Positions 1 through 9,393 of a DNA stretch of 64,000 bases are shown piece by piece. Source of the stretch: Paracoccus onchidii (GTDB lineage: Bacteria > Pseudomonadota > Alphaproteobacteria > Rhodobacterales > Rhodobacteraceae); assembly GCF_028294535.1 (NCBI RefSeq), contig NZ_JAQBIE010000004.1, positions 62,001-126,000 of the forward strand. Direction: 5' to 3'. Positions within the stretch are counted from its first letter, which is position 1. Each line of letters opens with the position of its first letter. The notes beneath the pieces were generated by a model. It was not told the origin of the DNA, ran no database searches, and saw nothing but the letters and a program-made list of their open reading frames with translations. The translations under genes were made by a program, and so were the position numbers.

Positions 1-127
1 CACCGGTGCCCAGCATGAAGGCTGCCGGATCGCCCGGAACCAGCTCGACGATCAGGAAGATAATCCATGACGCCGCAAGCAGGCTCAGCGCAAGCGTCAG
101 GACCCGGCGGGCGAAATAGCGCAGCAT
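1..127 (-). CDS. Peptide-type ABC transporter permease, N-terminal fragment
   Basis: Only the first 42 codons are present; the gene leaves the window at the left edge. The ATG at 127 begins MLRYFARRV, a short basic tail, followed by one hydrophobic segment (about residues 9-28) and then ELVPGDPAAF, the loop that follows helix 1 in DppB/OppB/YejB permeases. In that family the protein is one of two inner-membrane channel subunits of a peptide importer. It lies 52 bp downstream of nadE on the same strand, but nothing suggests a shared job. No strong Shine-Dalgarno is visible, and the substrate cannot be told from this fragment. Confidence 0.7.
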   Translation of the reverse strand, partial: MLRYFARRVLTLALSLLAASWIIFLIVELVPGDPAAFMLGTG

Positions 128-179
128 GTCCGGACGCCGTTGCGCCTTGGGGGTGAGAAAGGGATGGCGGGGGCGCGCA

Positions 180-1838
180 TCACAACTTGTCGCGCCAGCG
201 ATTGACCAAGGGATAGCGCCGGTCCAGCCAGAAGGCCCTGGTCGAGATGCGCGGACCGGGCGCCGCCTGATAGCGTTTCCATTCGCTGATATAGAGCAGC
301 TTTTCGACCTTGCGCACCGTATCGGCGTCAAAGCCCTGCGCGACCAAATCCTTTAGCGCCAGATCCTTTTCGACCAGACCTTCCAGGATCGCGTCCAGCA
401 CCTCGTAGGGGGGCAGCGAATCCTCGTCCTTCTGATCGGGGCGCAACTCGGCCGAGGGGGGCTTGCTGATGATCTGCGGCGGGATCACCTCGCCCTTGGG
501 GCCCATCATCCAGTCGCGGTGATTGGCGTTGCGCCAGCGGCTGGTTTCGAACACCCGCGTCTTGTAGAGATCCTTGATCGGGTTATAGCCGCCCGCCATG
601 TCGCCATAGATCGTCGCATAGCCGACCGCGACCTCGGATTTGTTGCCGGTGGTCAGCAGCATTTCGTTGAACTTGTTCGACAGCGCCATCAGCATGACAC
701 CGCGCAGGCGGGACTGGATGTTTTCCTCGGTGACGTCGGGTTCCGTGCCCTCCATCAGATGGGCCAGCGCATCCGATACCGCGTCGCGTGCGCCGTCGAT
801 CTTGACCGTGTCCAGCCGCGTGCCCAGCCGGGTGGCGCAATCGGCGGCGTCATCCAGACTGCCCTGTGACGTATATTCCGACGGCAGCATGACGCAGCGC
901 ACGTTTTCCGGTCCGATGGCATCGGCGGCGATGGTGGCGACCAGCGCGGAATCGATCCCCCCCGACAGGCCCAGAACGACCTTCCTGAAACCCGACTTGC
1001 GCAGATATTCCCGCAGGCCCAGCATCATCGCGTGATAATCCTGTTCCCAGACATCGGGCTGCGGCGCCATCAGACCGGGCTGCGCCTGCCAGCCTTCGGC
1101 GGTGCGGATGAAATCGACCTCGGTCAGGACCTCTTGGAAGGGGGGCAGTTGCACGACCTTCTTGCCGCCGGGGTTCAGCACGAAGCTGGCCCCGTCATAG
1201 AGCTGATCGTCCTGCCCGCCGACCATGTTCACATAAACCAGCGGCAGGCCGGTTTCGATCACGCGACCGACCATATGGCCCATGCGCAGGTCCAGCTTTT
1301 CGCGGTGATAGGGGCTGCCATTGGGCACGACCAGGATTTCCGCGCCTGTTTCCTCCAGCGTTTCGGCGACATCGGGATACCAGCTGTCTTCACAGATCGG
1401 GCTGCCGATCCGGGCATCGCCCACCACATAGGGGCCGCTGATCGGGCCGCTGTCGAACAGGCGCAATTCGTCGAACAGCTGCTTGTGGGGCAGGTGATGT
1501 TTCAGCACCCGCGCGACCAGCTGGCCATCCCGGAATACGAAATAGGCGTTATAAAGCTTGTCACCCTCGCGCCAAGGCGCACCGATGCCGATGGCGGGGC
1601 CGTCACTCAACGATTGTCCAAGTGCCATCACCGCTTCGACCGCCTGTTCGGTAAAGGCCGGTTTCAGGACAAGATCCTGTGTCTGATAGCCGGTGATGAA
1701 CATTTCCGGCAGCGCCAGCATGTCTGATCCGGCCTCGCGCGCATGTTCCCATGCTGCGCGGGCCTTTGCGGCGTTCCCGCTCAGGTCGCCCACAGTCGCG
1801 TTCAGCTGGCCGATTGTCAGGCGCAAGCGGTCGGTCAT
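180..1838 (-). CDS. nadE: Glutamine-dependent NAD+ synthetase
   Basis: This 552-residue enzyme makes NAD+ from nicotinic acid adenine dinucleotide, ATP and glutamine in the cytosol, the last step of NAD synthesis. Residues 1 to about 250 form a nitrilase-type glutaminase with the expected triad Glu45 (LPEMF), Lys113 (LKHHLP) and Cys149 (SPICED). The C-terminal half is the synthetase with the ATP-pyrophosphatase loop SGGIDS at 292-297 and the NKSEVAVGYATIYGD segment. The frame stays open upstream, but the ATG at 1838 is chosen because TGGAGG precedes it at good spacing and the protein then starts at the usual family position. It is divergent from the MORN-repeat gene across 121 bp. Confidence 0.95.
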   Translation of the reverse strand: MTDRLRLTIGQLNATVGDLSGNAAKARAAWEHAREAGSDMLALPEMFITGYQTQDLVLKPAFTEQAVEAVMALGQSLSDGPAIGIGAPWREGDKLYNAYFVFRDGQLVARVLKHHLPHKQLFDELRLFDSGPISGPYVVGDARIGSPICEDSWYPDVAETLEETGAEILVVPNGSPYHREKLDLRMGHMVGRVIETGLPLVYVNMVGGQDDQLYDGASFVLNPGGKKVVQLPPFQEVLTEVDFIRTAEGWQAQPGLMAPQPDVWEQDYHAMMLGLREYLRKSGFRKVVLGLSGGIDSALVATIAADAIGPENVRCVMLPSEYTSQGSLDDAADCATRLGTRLDTVKIDGARDAVSDALAHLMEGTEPDVTEENIQSRLRGVMLMALSNKFNEMLLTTGNKSEVAVGYATIYGDMAGGYNPIKDLYKTRVFETSRWRNANHRDWMMGPKGEVIPPQIISKPPSAELRPDQKDEDSLPPYEVLDAILEGLVEKDLALKDLVAQGFDADTVRKVEKLLYISEWKRYQAAPGPRISTRAFWLDRRYPLVNRWRDKL

Positions 1839-1959
1839 GGCGTTGCCTCCAGTTTTTTCGAGACTGTGATAGGGGAACGCGCGCGAAAGGAAAAGTCGGG
1901 CTTTGCGCGTCGCGGCCCCGTGCGTTAGACCATAGGGCAAAAGAAGAGGTTGATGGGCG

Positions 1960-3429
1960 ATGGCAACGGCAAGACAGGCGATATTGCGGGCAGGCGTGAT
2001 GGCGCTGGCGCTGATTTCGGCAGTAACGGCCGGTCATGCGCAGGTCATCACCAAGGAATATGACGATGGCGGTGTCTATGAAGGCACGTTTCGCAATGGA
2101 CGCCAGCACGGTCAGGGTTCCTACACGCTGCCCAATGGCTACAAATACGAGGGCGACTGGGTCGAAGGTGAAATCTTTGGACAAGGCACGGCGACCTTTC
2201 CCAATGGCTCGGTCTATGTCGGCCAGTTCGCCAAGGGCAAGCCCGACGGCAAGGGCAAGATCACATATGCCGATGGCGGCACCTATGAAGGCGACTGGAT
2301 CGCCGGTGAAATCACTGGCAAGGGCGAGGCCCATTACGCAAATGGTTCGGTCTATGTCGGGGATTTCGTCAATGGTCTGCATCAGGGCAAAGGTGTTCTG
2401 ACGCAGACGAACGGATATAAGTATGACGGTGAATGGAACGCTGGCGTCAAGGAAGGCCAGGGGCGCATCACCTACCCTGACGGCGCAACCTATGAAGGCG
2501 GCATGCTGGCCGGTCAACGCGCCGGCAAGGGCAAGCTGACGATGGCGGATGGTTTGGTTTATGACGGGGTCTGGTCGGCTGGCCAGATGTCGGGAACCGG
2601 CGTTCTCGTGCAGCCTTCGGGGGATACCTACGAAGGCCAGATGCAGAACGGCAAACGCGAAGGGCTGGGTGTGGCCACCTATGCCAATGGCGATGTGTTC
2701 GACGGCCAGTTCATGGCGGATCGCAGGCATGGGCAAGGCACGTTCACGGGAACCGATGGCTATGTCTATGTCGGCCAGTGGGTCGAGGGTCGAATGGAAG
2801 GGCAGGGCCAGATCACCTATCCCGATGGATCGGTTTATGATGGTGACATGAGGAACGACCGGCCGGACGGCACCGGCAAGATCACCTATCCAGATGGCTC
2901 GACCTATGAAGGTCAGTGGGCCGCTGGCGTGATTGCGGGCGAAGGGAAGGCCAGCTACGCCAACGGTATGGTCTATGAAGGCAGCTTCAAGAATGCCCGA
3001 AATGACGGTCAGGGGCGCATGTCCTATCCCGACGGCTATGTCTATTCCGGTGCGTGGCAGGACGGGCAGCGTCATGGCGAGGGTCAGGCGACCTATCCTG
3101 ACGGAACGGTTTACACAGGCAGCTTCGTCAATGGCCTGCGCGAAGGGCAGGGCAAGCTGACGACACCAGAAGGGTTTGTCTACGAAGGTGGCTGGAAAGC
3201 AGGCGAAATCGACGGAGACGGGGTGGCTACCTATGCCAATGGCGATCGCTATGAAGGGCATTTCGAGGCCGGAAAACGTCAGGGTCAGGGCATGATGCGC
3301 TATACGACGGGGCAGATTGCGGCCGGAAAATGGGAAGACAACCGCCTGGTCGAATCTGGTGAGGTTTCTGGGGATGCCGCCCCCTCGGAAACGCCATCCA
3401 TGCCAGATGAGGCGCCGTCCAGTGAATAA
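1960..3429 (+). CDS. Exported MORN-repeat protein (18 repeats)
   Basis: The 489-residue product starts with a Sec-type signal peptide (cleavage probably after AGHA, near residue 27). From residue 40 it is 18 consecutive 23-residue MORN units of the form Y-E-G-x-W/F-x-x-G-x-x-x-G-x-G-x-x-x-Y-x-x-G, plus a decayed nineteenth, and a short acidic Ser/Pro-rich tail. MORN arrays form extended beta-hairpin ladders that bind lipids or proteins, but no enzymatic domain is attached, so the function is unknown. AAGAGG stands about 10 bp before the ATG. Because the units are in phase, the opposite strand also has a long open frame (1603-3261), which is an artefact. A periplasmic or surface scaffold is my inference. 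Confidence 0.85.
   Translation: MATARQAILRAGVMALALISAVTAGHAQVITKEYDDGGVYEGTFRNGRQHGQGSYTLPNGYKYEGDWVEGEIFGQGTATFPNGSVYVGQFAKGKPDGKGKITYADGGTYEGDWIAGEITGKGEAHYANGSVYVGDFVNGLHQGKGVLTQTNGYKYDGEWNAGVKEGQGRITYPDGATYEGGMLAGQRAGKGKLTMADGLVYDGVWSAGQMSGTGVLVQPSGDTYEGQMQNGKREGLGVATYANGDVFDGQFMADRRHGQGTFTGTDGYVYVGQWVEGRMEGQGQITYPDGSVYDGDMRNDRPDGTGKITYPDGSTYEGQWAAGVIAGEGKASYANGMVYEGSFKNARNDGQGRMSYPDGYVYSGAWQDGQRHGEGQATYPDGTVYTGSFVNGLREGQGKLTTPEGFVYEGGWKAGEIDGDGVATYANGDRYEGHFEAGKRQGQGMMRYTTGQIAAGKWEDNRLVESGEVSGDAAPSETPSMPDEAPSSE
2077..3318 (+). repeat. Tandem 69-bp units encoding MORN repeats
   Basis: Eighteen in-frame units of exactly 69 bp (23 codons) run head to tail inside the MORN gene without any indel. 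DNA identity between units is moderate, with the Tyr-Glu-Gly and Gly-x-Gly codons best conserved, so the array looks old and held by selection rather than freshly amplified. Confidence 0.85.
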
Positions 3430-3472
3430 GGTGCTGCCGCATTAGCCCGCCTTACTGTCCGGAGGCAGCCCC

Positions 3473-4375
3473 ATGACCGCTATCATGTCGCCGATCGAGG
3501 CGCGAAATCGCGCCGGATCTGTCTGGATGGTGCTGGCGATGCTGGCATTCGCGTTGGAAGATACGCTGATCAAGGCAAGCGCATCGAGCCTGCCCTTGGG
3601 CCAGATACTGATCTTGTTTGGCTTGGGGGGTACGGTTCTGTTTGGTGCCCTTGCGGCGGCCAATCGCGAAAACCTGTTCTCGCGCCGGGTGATGAACCGG
3701 ACGATGCGGGTCCGGTTCGGGTTCGAGGTGACAGGGCGTCTGTTCTATGGGATCGCGATTGCCTTGACCCCGCTATCCGCGGCCACGGTCATCTTGCAGG
3801 CAACGCCGCTGGTGGTGGTTGCGGGGGCGACCCTGGTGTTTTCCGAACGGGTCGGGTGGCGGCGTTGGTCCGCGATCGTGGTCGGGCTGATCGGGGTGTT
3901 GGTGATCTTGCAGCCCGGCGGCGACAGCTTTTCACCGCTCTCGTTGTTTGCGGTGGTGGGGATGTTGGGTTTTGCCGGCCGTGATCTGGCCAGCCGCGCG
4001 GCCCCGGCGGGCATGGGAACGGCGACACTGGGGTTCTATGGTTTCCTGGCTGTCATCGTGGCTGGCGTGATTTTCGCAATCTGGCAGGGCAAGGCCTTTG
4101 TCTGGCCGGCGGCCATGACGGCCTTGTATCTGGCCGGTGCGATGCTTGCCGGTGTGGGGGCGTATTTCGCCCTGATGAAGGCCATGCGCACCGGCGAAGT
4201 GTCTGCGGTGACACCGTTTCGCTATACGCGACTGCTGTTCGGTATTGGCTTTGGGATCCTGTTCTTCAACGAAAGTCTGACCGTTCCCATGATCGCGGGA
4301 TCATTGCTGATCCTGATTTCGGGGTTGTTCACCCTGTCGCGCAGCAAGAAGCCGCCGTCATCGGGCGCCACCTAG
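3473..4375 (+). CDS. DMT superfamily (EamA) transporter
   Basis: A 300-residue inner-membrane protein with about ten hydrophobic helices arranged as two EamA halves (roughly residues 15-145 and 155-292), typical of drug/metabolite transporters. The first half ends with SERVGWRRWSAIVVGLIGVLV and the second with FFNESLTVPMIAGSLLI, the paired signature regions of this family. GGAGG lies 9 bp before the ATG at 3473. Its stop codon is interlocked with that of the convergent ycjF gene: both stops lie in a shared CTAG at 4372-4375. The substrate cannot be predicted; exporters of amino acids, purines or metabolites all look like this. Confidence 0.85.
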   Translation: MTAIMSPIEARNRAGSVWMVLAMLAFALEDTLIKASASSLPLGQILILFGLGGTVLFGALAAANRENLFSRRVMNRTMRVRFGFEVTGRLFYGIAIALTPLSAATVILQATPLVVVAGATLVFSERVGWRRWSAIVVGLIGVLVILQPGGDSFSPLSLFAVVGMLGFAGRDLASRAAPAGMGTATLGFYGFLAVIVAGVIFAIWQGKAFVWPAAMTALYLAGAMLAGVGAYFALMKAMRTGEVSAVTPFRYTRLLFGIGFGILFFNESLTVPMIAGSLLILISGLFTLSRSKKPPSSGAT

Positions 4376-5466
4376 CCTTTTGTCGGCGAGGACTCGGTTG
4401 TTTCACTGCTGTCACCGAACAGGCCACGCAAGCCGCGGCTGACCAGATTGCCGACCTTTGGGCGGGGCTGGGCCATGAATGGCAACGGGCGGCAAACCTC
4501 CATTGCGGCGATGCCGACCCGTGCGGTCAGGGCGCCGTTGACGATACCTTCGCCAAATCTGCGAGACAGTTTCGCCATTATACCACCCCCGGCAACCGTA
4601 TGGATCAGATCATCGCCTGCCGCGACCGCCCCCGTCGCCACCAGATGAGTCATGACCGTGCGGGCCAATCGCCATCCGCCGACCGCCCCGGCGCGCCCGC
4701 CATAGATTTCTGCCATCCGTCGGATCATGCGCAGATTCGCGGCCAATGCAGCGGCCACATCTGCCAGCGCCAGCGGAATCAGGGCGGTCGCCGCGGCAAC
4801 ACTGCGGGCTGCGGCTTCGATCTCGCGGCGGGCCTGTTGGTCCAGCTGGGCCAGCAATTCGGTCTCGGCCAGGGTCATAAGGCTGCGGGCATCAAAAACA
4901 TCGGCTTGTTGATCGGCCAATCGCTGGCGCTGCCATTTCAGCTCGGGGCGGTCACGATAAAGGCTTTGCAGCTGGTCGCAGACCTTGCGCGCCTGTTCGA
5001 TGCTTTCCTCGGCCAGCGCCGCACCCGCCTGCCGCTGGATCGCGTCGATCCGCGCAAAGCGTGCCCAGGCGCGATATTCCCGCCACGCCATCGCCAATGC
5101 GGCGCAGGTAAACAGGCCAAACAGCGCGATGCCGATCCAGCCCAGAACAGGATAGCTGTTCAACAACCCGTCAATGAATTCCAGCGCCGCGATCGACAAC
5201 AGAAAGGTAAACAGGGCGACGCCGGAATTGATGAAGAACCGCGTCAGCCGTGACGGCGGCCGCCCGACAAGACGCGTGACCATTTCCATGGTGTGCGGTC
5301 GGGGCATCATGGGGTCGGCACGATCGACGGGCGGTGCGTCGGCGGGGCTCGGACCCGGATCGTCGCGCTGATCGATTTGCGGCCCATCCTTCGGTGCCGG
5401 GCCGGGGCCGTCGTCGATTTCGATCAGGACCGGTCCACGTCTGTTGGGTCTGGAAGGTTCGCTCAC
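4372..5466 (-). CDS. ycjF: YcjF/TIGR01620 family inner-membrane protein (DUF697)
   Basis: The 364-residue protein has a Pro/Asp-rich N-terminus (about 60 residues), two membrane helices (SGVALFTFLLSIAALEFIDG and LGWIGIALFGLFTCAALAMA), a charged helical middle and a DUF697-like C-terminal region. A GTG start at 5466 is chosen because it overlaps the ycjX stop as GTGA and follows a GGAG, the usual coupled arrangement of this pair; the frame is open further upstream but runs through ycjX. In E. coli YcjF and YcjX form a stress-inducible operon of unknown biochemical role. The function here is likewise unknown; association with the YcjX GTPase-like partner is inferred from gene order. Confidence 0.85.
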   Translation of the reverse strand: MSEPSRPNRRGPVLIEIDDGPGPAPKDGPQIDQRDDPGPSPADAPPVDRADPMMPRPHTMEMVTRLVGRPPSRLTRFFINSGVALFTFLLSIAALEFIDGLLNSYPVLGWIGIALFGLFTCAALAMAWREYRAWARFARIDAIQRQAGAALAEESIEQARKVCDQLQSLYRDRPELKWQRQRLADQQADVFDARSLMTLAETELLAQLDQQARREIEAAARSVAAATALIPLALADVAAALAANLRMIRRMAEIYGGRAGAVGGWRLARTVMTHLVATGAVAAGDDLIHTVAGGGIMAKLSRRFGEGIVNGALTARVGIAAMEVCRPLPFMAQPRPKVGNLVSRGLRGLFGDSSETTESSPTKG

Positions 5467-6833
5467 AACCGGTCTCCGATCAGAAATTCGGCGGCACGAT
5501 CCAGCCGAATATGGGGTGGGCCGTCCCCGGGACGCGCCGTCATCGGGGCGGGGGCAAAATTCATGACCGCGTAATCGCCGTCCAGCCATTCGGTCGCACC
5601 GGATCGGGCCGGATGCAGCAATGCCGCGGGATCGGCGGGCAGTTCCCCGGGATACAGCGCCGCCTGTCGGCCATCGAGCAGCCTGCCGCGCACGGCGGGC
5701 AAGTCTTCGCCATTTTGGTGAATGATGTCCTCGGTCGTGGCGCGCAAGGCGGCCAGCGACATTGCCTCGGTGCGGGCCCCCGAGAAATCCGCGCGGTCGC
5801 GTGCTTCACGCAGCATCGCGGACAGGATCGCGGTCAGGCGGTTGTGCTGCATGTGATGCAAATGGTCCGCCTTGGTCGCCGCAAACAGGATCCGTTCGAC
5901 ACGCCGGGTGCCCAGCAATTGTGCCAGCCATCCCGCGCGGCCGGGTTGAAATGCGGACAGGATTTCGGCCATGGCCCGACGAATATCCTCGATCGCTGCC
6001 GGTCCCTGATGAATTGCGCCCAGCACATCCACAAGCACGATCTGCCGGTCGATCCGGGCAAAATGTTCTCGGAAGAACGGTTTGACGACGCGACTTTTAT
6101 ACGCTTCGTAGCGGCGGCGAAATTCCTTGTGGATCTGGGTGCCTGCCAGGGTCTCTGGCAGCGGGGCAAAGGTCAGAGCCGGCGATCCTTCAAGTTCGCC
6201 CGGGATCAGGAAGCGGCCGGGGGTGCAGTCGGACCAACCGGCTTCGCGCGCCGCCGCCAGATGTGCGCTATAGCTGCGTGCCAGCCTTTGGGCGGTGGGT
6301 TCATCCAGGCGTTTCTGTGCGGGTATGCCGGCCAGAACCTGGTGATATTCATCGGCACCGGGCCGGCCTTGCATGCGCGCCAGAACGTCCTTCGACCATT
6401 CGCTGAAATCTTTTTCCATAAGCCGCAGGTCCAGCAGCCATTCGCCCGGATAATCGACAATGTCGAGATGCACGGTCTGTGGGCCGCGAATCCCGGACAA
6501 AAGCCCGCGACGCTCGGTGCGGATCGACAGGCGAAGCTGGCTGACATGTCGGGTGCCGTCCGGCCAGCAGGGGTCTGGTCCGGTCAATGCGGACAGATGT
6601 TGTTCGTAATCAAATCGCGGCACGGTGTCGTCTGGCTGGGGCTGCAACCATGCGGCCTTGAGGCTGCCATCTGCTGCCGCGCGCAACGCATGCATACGGC
6701 CGCGATCCATGAGATTGGCCACCAACGACGTGATGAACACGGTTTTTCCGGCCCGCGAAAGCCCGGTCACACCCAGTCGAATCACGGGGTCGCCCAGGCC
6801 CAAGCCTTGCATCAGATCGTTGCCGATTCCCAT
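5463..6833 (-). CDS. ycjX: YcjX family P-loop protein
   Basis: A 456-residue protein of the YcjX/DUF463 family. The Walker A motif GLSRAGKT is at residues 24-31 (start at 6833), followed by the conserved TSLVANLM. Members bind GTP, are induced by heat or phage shock in enterobacteria, and are co-transcribed with ycjF, as here by a GTGA overlap (5463-5466). The ATG at 6833 gives the usual distance to the P-loop; the ribosome site GGGCAG is mediocre and upstream in-frame starts exist, so the exact N-terminus is uncertain. It is divergent from hrpB with 94 bp between the two starts. Confidence 0.88.
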   Translation of the reverse strand: MGIGNDLMQGLGLGDPVIRLGVTGLSRAGKTVFITSLVANLMDRGRMHALRAAADGSLKAAWLQPQPDDTVPRFDYEQHLSALTGPDPCWPDGTRHVSQLRLSIRTERRGLLSGIRGPQTVHLDIVDYPGEWLLDLRLMEKDFSEWSKDVLARMQGRPGADEYHQVLAGIPAQKRLDEPTAQRLARSYSAHLAAAREAGWSDCTPGRFLIPGELEGSPALTFAPLPETLAGTQIHKEFRRRYEAYKSRVVKPFFREHFARIDRQIVLVDVLGAIHQGPAAIEDIRRAMAEILSAFQPGRAGWLAQLLGTRRVERILFAATKADHLHHMQHNRLTAILSAMLREARDRADFSGARTEAMSLAALRATTEDIIHQNGEDLPAVRGRLLDGRQAALYPGELPADPAALLHPARSGATEWLDGDYAVMNFAPAPMTARPGDGPPHIRLDRAAEFLIGDRL

Positions 6834-6927
6834 TCTGCCCGCCGCCTTGTCGTGGTTCTTTCCCGTCAAGATAATCAGAGCTGTCCCGGTTTCATAGGGC
6901 CGGTGCGGGGTTCCGCTTGTCGGGGGC

Positions 6928-9387
6928 ATGCGACATAAGACGGGAATGCAAAGCAAATTGCCGATCGATGACGTTCTTGACCACCTGTGCGATGCGTTGA
7001 AGGCGCATGGGCGTGCGGTTCTTGTTGCCCCCCCGGGGGCGGGCAAGACGACGCGCGTGCCGCTTGCGCTGCTTGAACAGATTTCGGGGCGCATCGTGAT
7101 GCTGGAGCCAAGGCGCCTCGCGGCGCGTGCGGCGGCAGAGCGGTTGGCGGCGCAATTGGGCGAACAGGTCGGGCAGCGCGTGGGCTATCGCATGAGGGGC
7201 GAAGCAGTCGCAGGCAGCCGGATCGAAGTGGTCACTGAAGGCATTCTGACCCGTATGGTTCAGTCAGATCCCGAACTGGCGGGAATCGGCTGCGTTATCT
7301 TTGATGAATTCCACGAACGCAGCATGAATGCCGATCTCGGGTTGGCGTTGGTGTGGGAATCGCGCGGGGCCTTGCGCGATGATCTGGCCGTGGTGGTCAT
7401 GTCGGCCACGCTGGATGCCGAACCCGTTGCCGAACTGCTGGACGGTGCGCCGGTCATTCGGTCACAAGGGCGGGCGTTTCCGGTTGAAACGCGCTGGCTT
7501 GCACGACCTTTGGCGGCATCGTCGCGGCTGATCGACGAAGCGGCCCGCCTGATTGACACCGCAGTCCGCGAAACGGTCGAGACCGGCGGCACGGTGCTGG
7601 CCTTTTTGCCCGGCGAAGGTGAAATCCGCCGCGTCGGTGCGTTGCTGGCTGGCGGCGATTGCGAGGTGCTGCCATTGTTCGGGGCATTGGACAGCAAGGA
7701 TCAGCGCAAGGCCTTGTCCGAACCGGGAAGCAGGCGCCGGATCGTTCTGGCAACTTCGATCGCGGAAACCTCGCTGACGATTCCCCAAGTGCGGGTGGTC
7801 GTGGATTGCGGACGCGCAAGGCGTGCCCGGTTCGATCCGGGCAGCGGCATGTCGCGTCTGGTCACCGAAAGGGTCAGCCGGGCCGAGGCCGATCAGCGGC
7901 GCGGACGTGCGGGCCGTGTCGCGCCGGGCATATGCTATCGCCTCTGGGCCAGGGCCGAAGAGGGTGCGTTCCCCGCATTCGCGCCTGCAGAAATCACGGT
8001 TGCCGATCTGGCGCCGCTGGCGTTGGAGCTGGCTGCATGGGGGGCGCAACCATCCGAGCTGGCCTTTCTGACCGCGCCGCCCGATGCTGCCTTGTCCGAG
8101 GCCAAGGGGTTGCTGGAACAGCTTGGCGCACTGGACAAGGCGGGCAGGATCACCTTGCATGGTAAGCGGTTGGCCGGGCTGCCCCTGCATCCGCGCCTTG
8201 GGCATATGCTGTCCGTGGCAGGGCCGCAGGCCGCCGATCTGGCCGCGTTGCTGGGGGACCGCGATTTCCTGCGTGGCGCGCCAAGTGATATCGGGCTGCG
8301 GCTGTCTGCGCTGCGTGATCCGCGCGGCTTTGCCCGACAGCGGCCCTATGACATTCACCAACCCACATTGCAGCGCATCCGCGACGAGGCCCGACGCCTG
8401 CACCGTCTGGCTGATAACCTGGGTGGTGCAGCTGACCGGGTGGTTGTTGCGCGAAGCTCGGGCGAAATGATCGCCTTGGCCTATCCCGATCGTGTCGGTC
8501 TGCGGCGCAAGGGCGATCAGCCGCGTTTCGTCCTGTCCGGGGGAAAGGGCGCGATGCTGCCCGCCGAGGACCTGTTGGCAAATCAGCGTCTGATCGTTGC
8601 GCCGGACCTGACCGGCGATCAGCGCGAGGCGCGTGTTCGTCGGGCCGCCCCGATTGACGAGGCGGGTTTGCGCGACCTGTTTCCCGAACAGATCACCACG
8701 GTTCGGTTCTGCGAATGGTCGCGTCGTGATGGCAAGGTTATTGCGCGCAAGCAGGAACGTTTTGGCGTGTTGCCACTGTCTGATCAGGTCTGGAAAGACG
8801 CTCCGCAGGATCTGGTCGCGGCGGCGGCCTTTGAAGGGCTGCGCCAGGACGGTCTGCCCTGGACTGCCGCCGCGGCGCGGTTGCGCGCGCGCATTGCCCT
8901 GGTTGATGGTGACGACAGCGTGTCCGACGAAACGCTGCTTGCCGATGGCACGTGGCTTGTGCCGTGGCTGGGTCAGGCAAGGTCGTTGACGGATTTGCGC
9001 GGCCTGAACCTTGTCGAGCCGCTGCTGCAACGTCTGGGCTGGGACGGGCAGCAAAGGCTTGCGGCTGCGGTTCCCGCGCATTTCGAAACGCCGCTGGGGC
9101 GCAAAGTGCCCATCGATTATGGCCACGAGACGCCTTCGATCCAGCTGCGCCTGCAGGAATTGTTCGGCGTGACCCGCCATCCGGTCGTTGCGGGGCGTCC
9201 GCTGCGGATCACGCTGCTGTCACCGGGGGGCAAGCCCGTGCAGGTGACAGCCGACTTGCCGGGGTTCTGGGCCAGTTCCTATGGCGAGGTGCGCAAGGAA
9301 ATGCGGGGCCGCTATCCGCGCCACCCCTGGCCCGAAGACCCGACCGGCGCCGACCCGACAACCCGTGCGAAACCGCGCGGCACCTAG
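6928..9387 (+). CDS. hrpB: ATP-dependent helicase HrpB
   Basis: An 819-residue DExH-box helicase of the HrpB family. Motif I PPGAGKTT is at residues 35-42, motif II DEFH at 126-129, SAT of motif III follows (VMSATLDAEP) and motif VI QRRGRAGR lies near residue 318. The C-terminal part has the HrpB-specific region (ARSLTDLRGLNLVEPLL and the following PIDYGHETP block). HrpB proteins are broadly conserved, but their RNA or DNA substrate is poorly defined. A second in-frame ATG at 6946 is equally plausible as start; neither has a good Shine-Dalgarno. It converges on the DUF2794 gene with a 6-bp gap. Confidence 0.92.
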   Translation: MRHKTGMQSKLPIDDVLDHLCDALKAHGRAVLVAPPGAGKTTRVPLALLEQISGRIVMLEPRRLAARAAAERLAAQLGEQVGQRVGYRMRGEAVAGSRIEVVTEGILTRMVQSDPELAGIGCVIFDEFHERSMNADLGLALVWESRGALRDDLAVVVMSATLDAEPVAELLDGAPVIRSQGRAFPVETRWLARPLAASSRLIDEAARLIDTAVRETVETGGTVLAFLPGEGEIRRVGALLAGGDCEVLPLFGALDSKDQRKALSEPGSRRRIVLATSIAETSLTIPQVRVVVDCGRARRARFDPGSGMSRLVTERVSRAEADQRRGRAGRVAPGICYRLWARAEEGAFPAFAPAEITVADLAPLALELAAWGAQPSELAFLTAPPDAALSEAKGLLEQLGALDKAGRITLHGKRLAGLPLHPRLGHMLSVAGPQAADLAALLGDRDFLRGAPSDIGLRLSALRDPRGFARQRPYDIHQPTLQRIRDEARRLHRLADNLGGAADRVVVARSSGEMIALAYPDRVGLRRKGDQPRFVLSGGKGAMLPAEDLLANQRLIVAPDLTGDQREARVRRAAPIDEAGLRDLFPEQITTVRFCEWSRRDGKVIARKQERFGVLPLSDQVWKDAPQDLVAAAAFEGLRQDGLPWTAAAARLRARIALVDGDDSVSDETLLADGTWLVPWLGQARSLTDLRGLNLVEPLLQRLGWDGQQRLAAAVPAHFETPLGRKVPIDYGHETPSIQLRLQELFGVTRHPVVAGRPLRITLLSPGGKPVQVTADLPGFWASSYGEVRKEMRGRYPRHPWPEDPTGADPTTRAKPRGT

Positions 9388-9393
9388 TGGTTT

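Noticed and set aside
1603..3261. 552-codon open frame antisense to the MORN gene
   Set aside because: It is kept open by the 69-bp repeat phase, has no ribosome site and translates into a repetitive Ile/Gly-rich artefact.
5334..6938. 534-codon plus-strand frame antisense to ycjX and ycjF
   Set aside because: The minus strand carries the P-loop and DUF697 features; the plus-strand frame has no domain.
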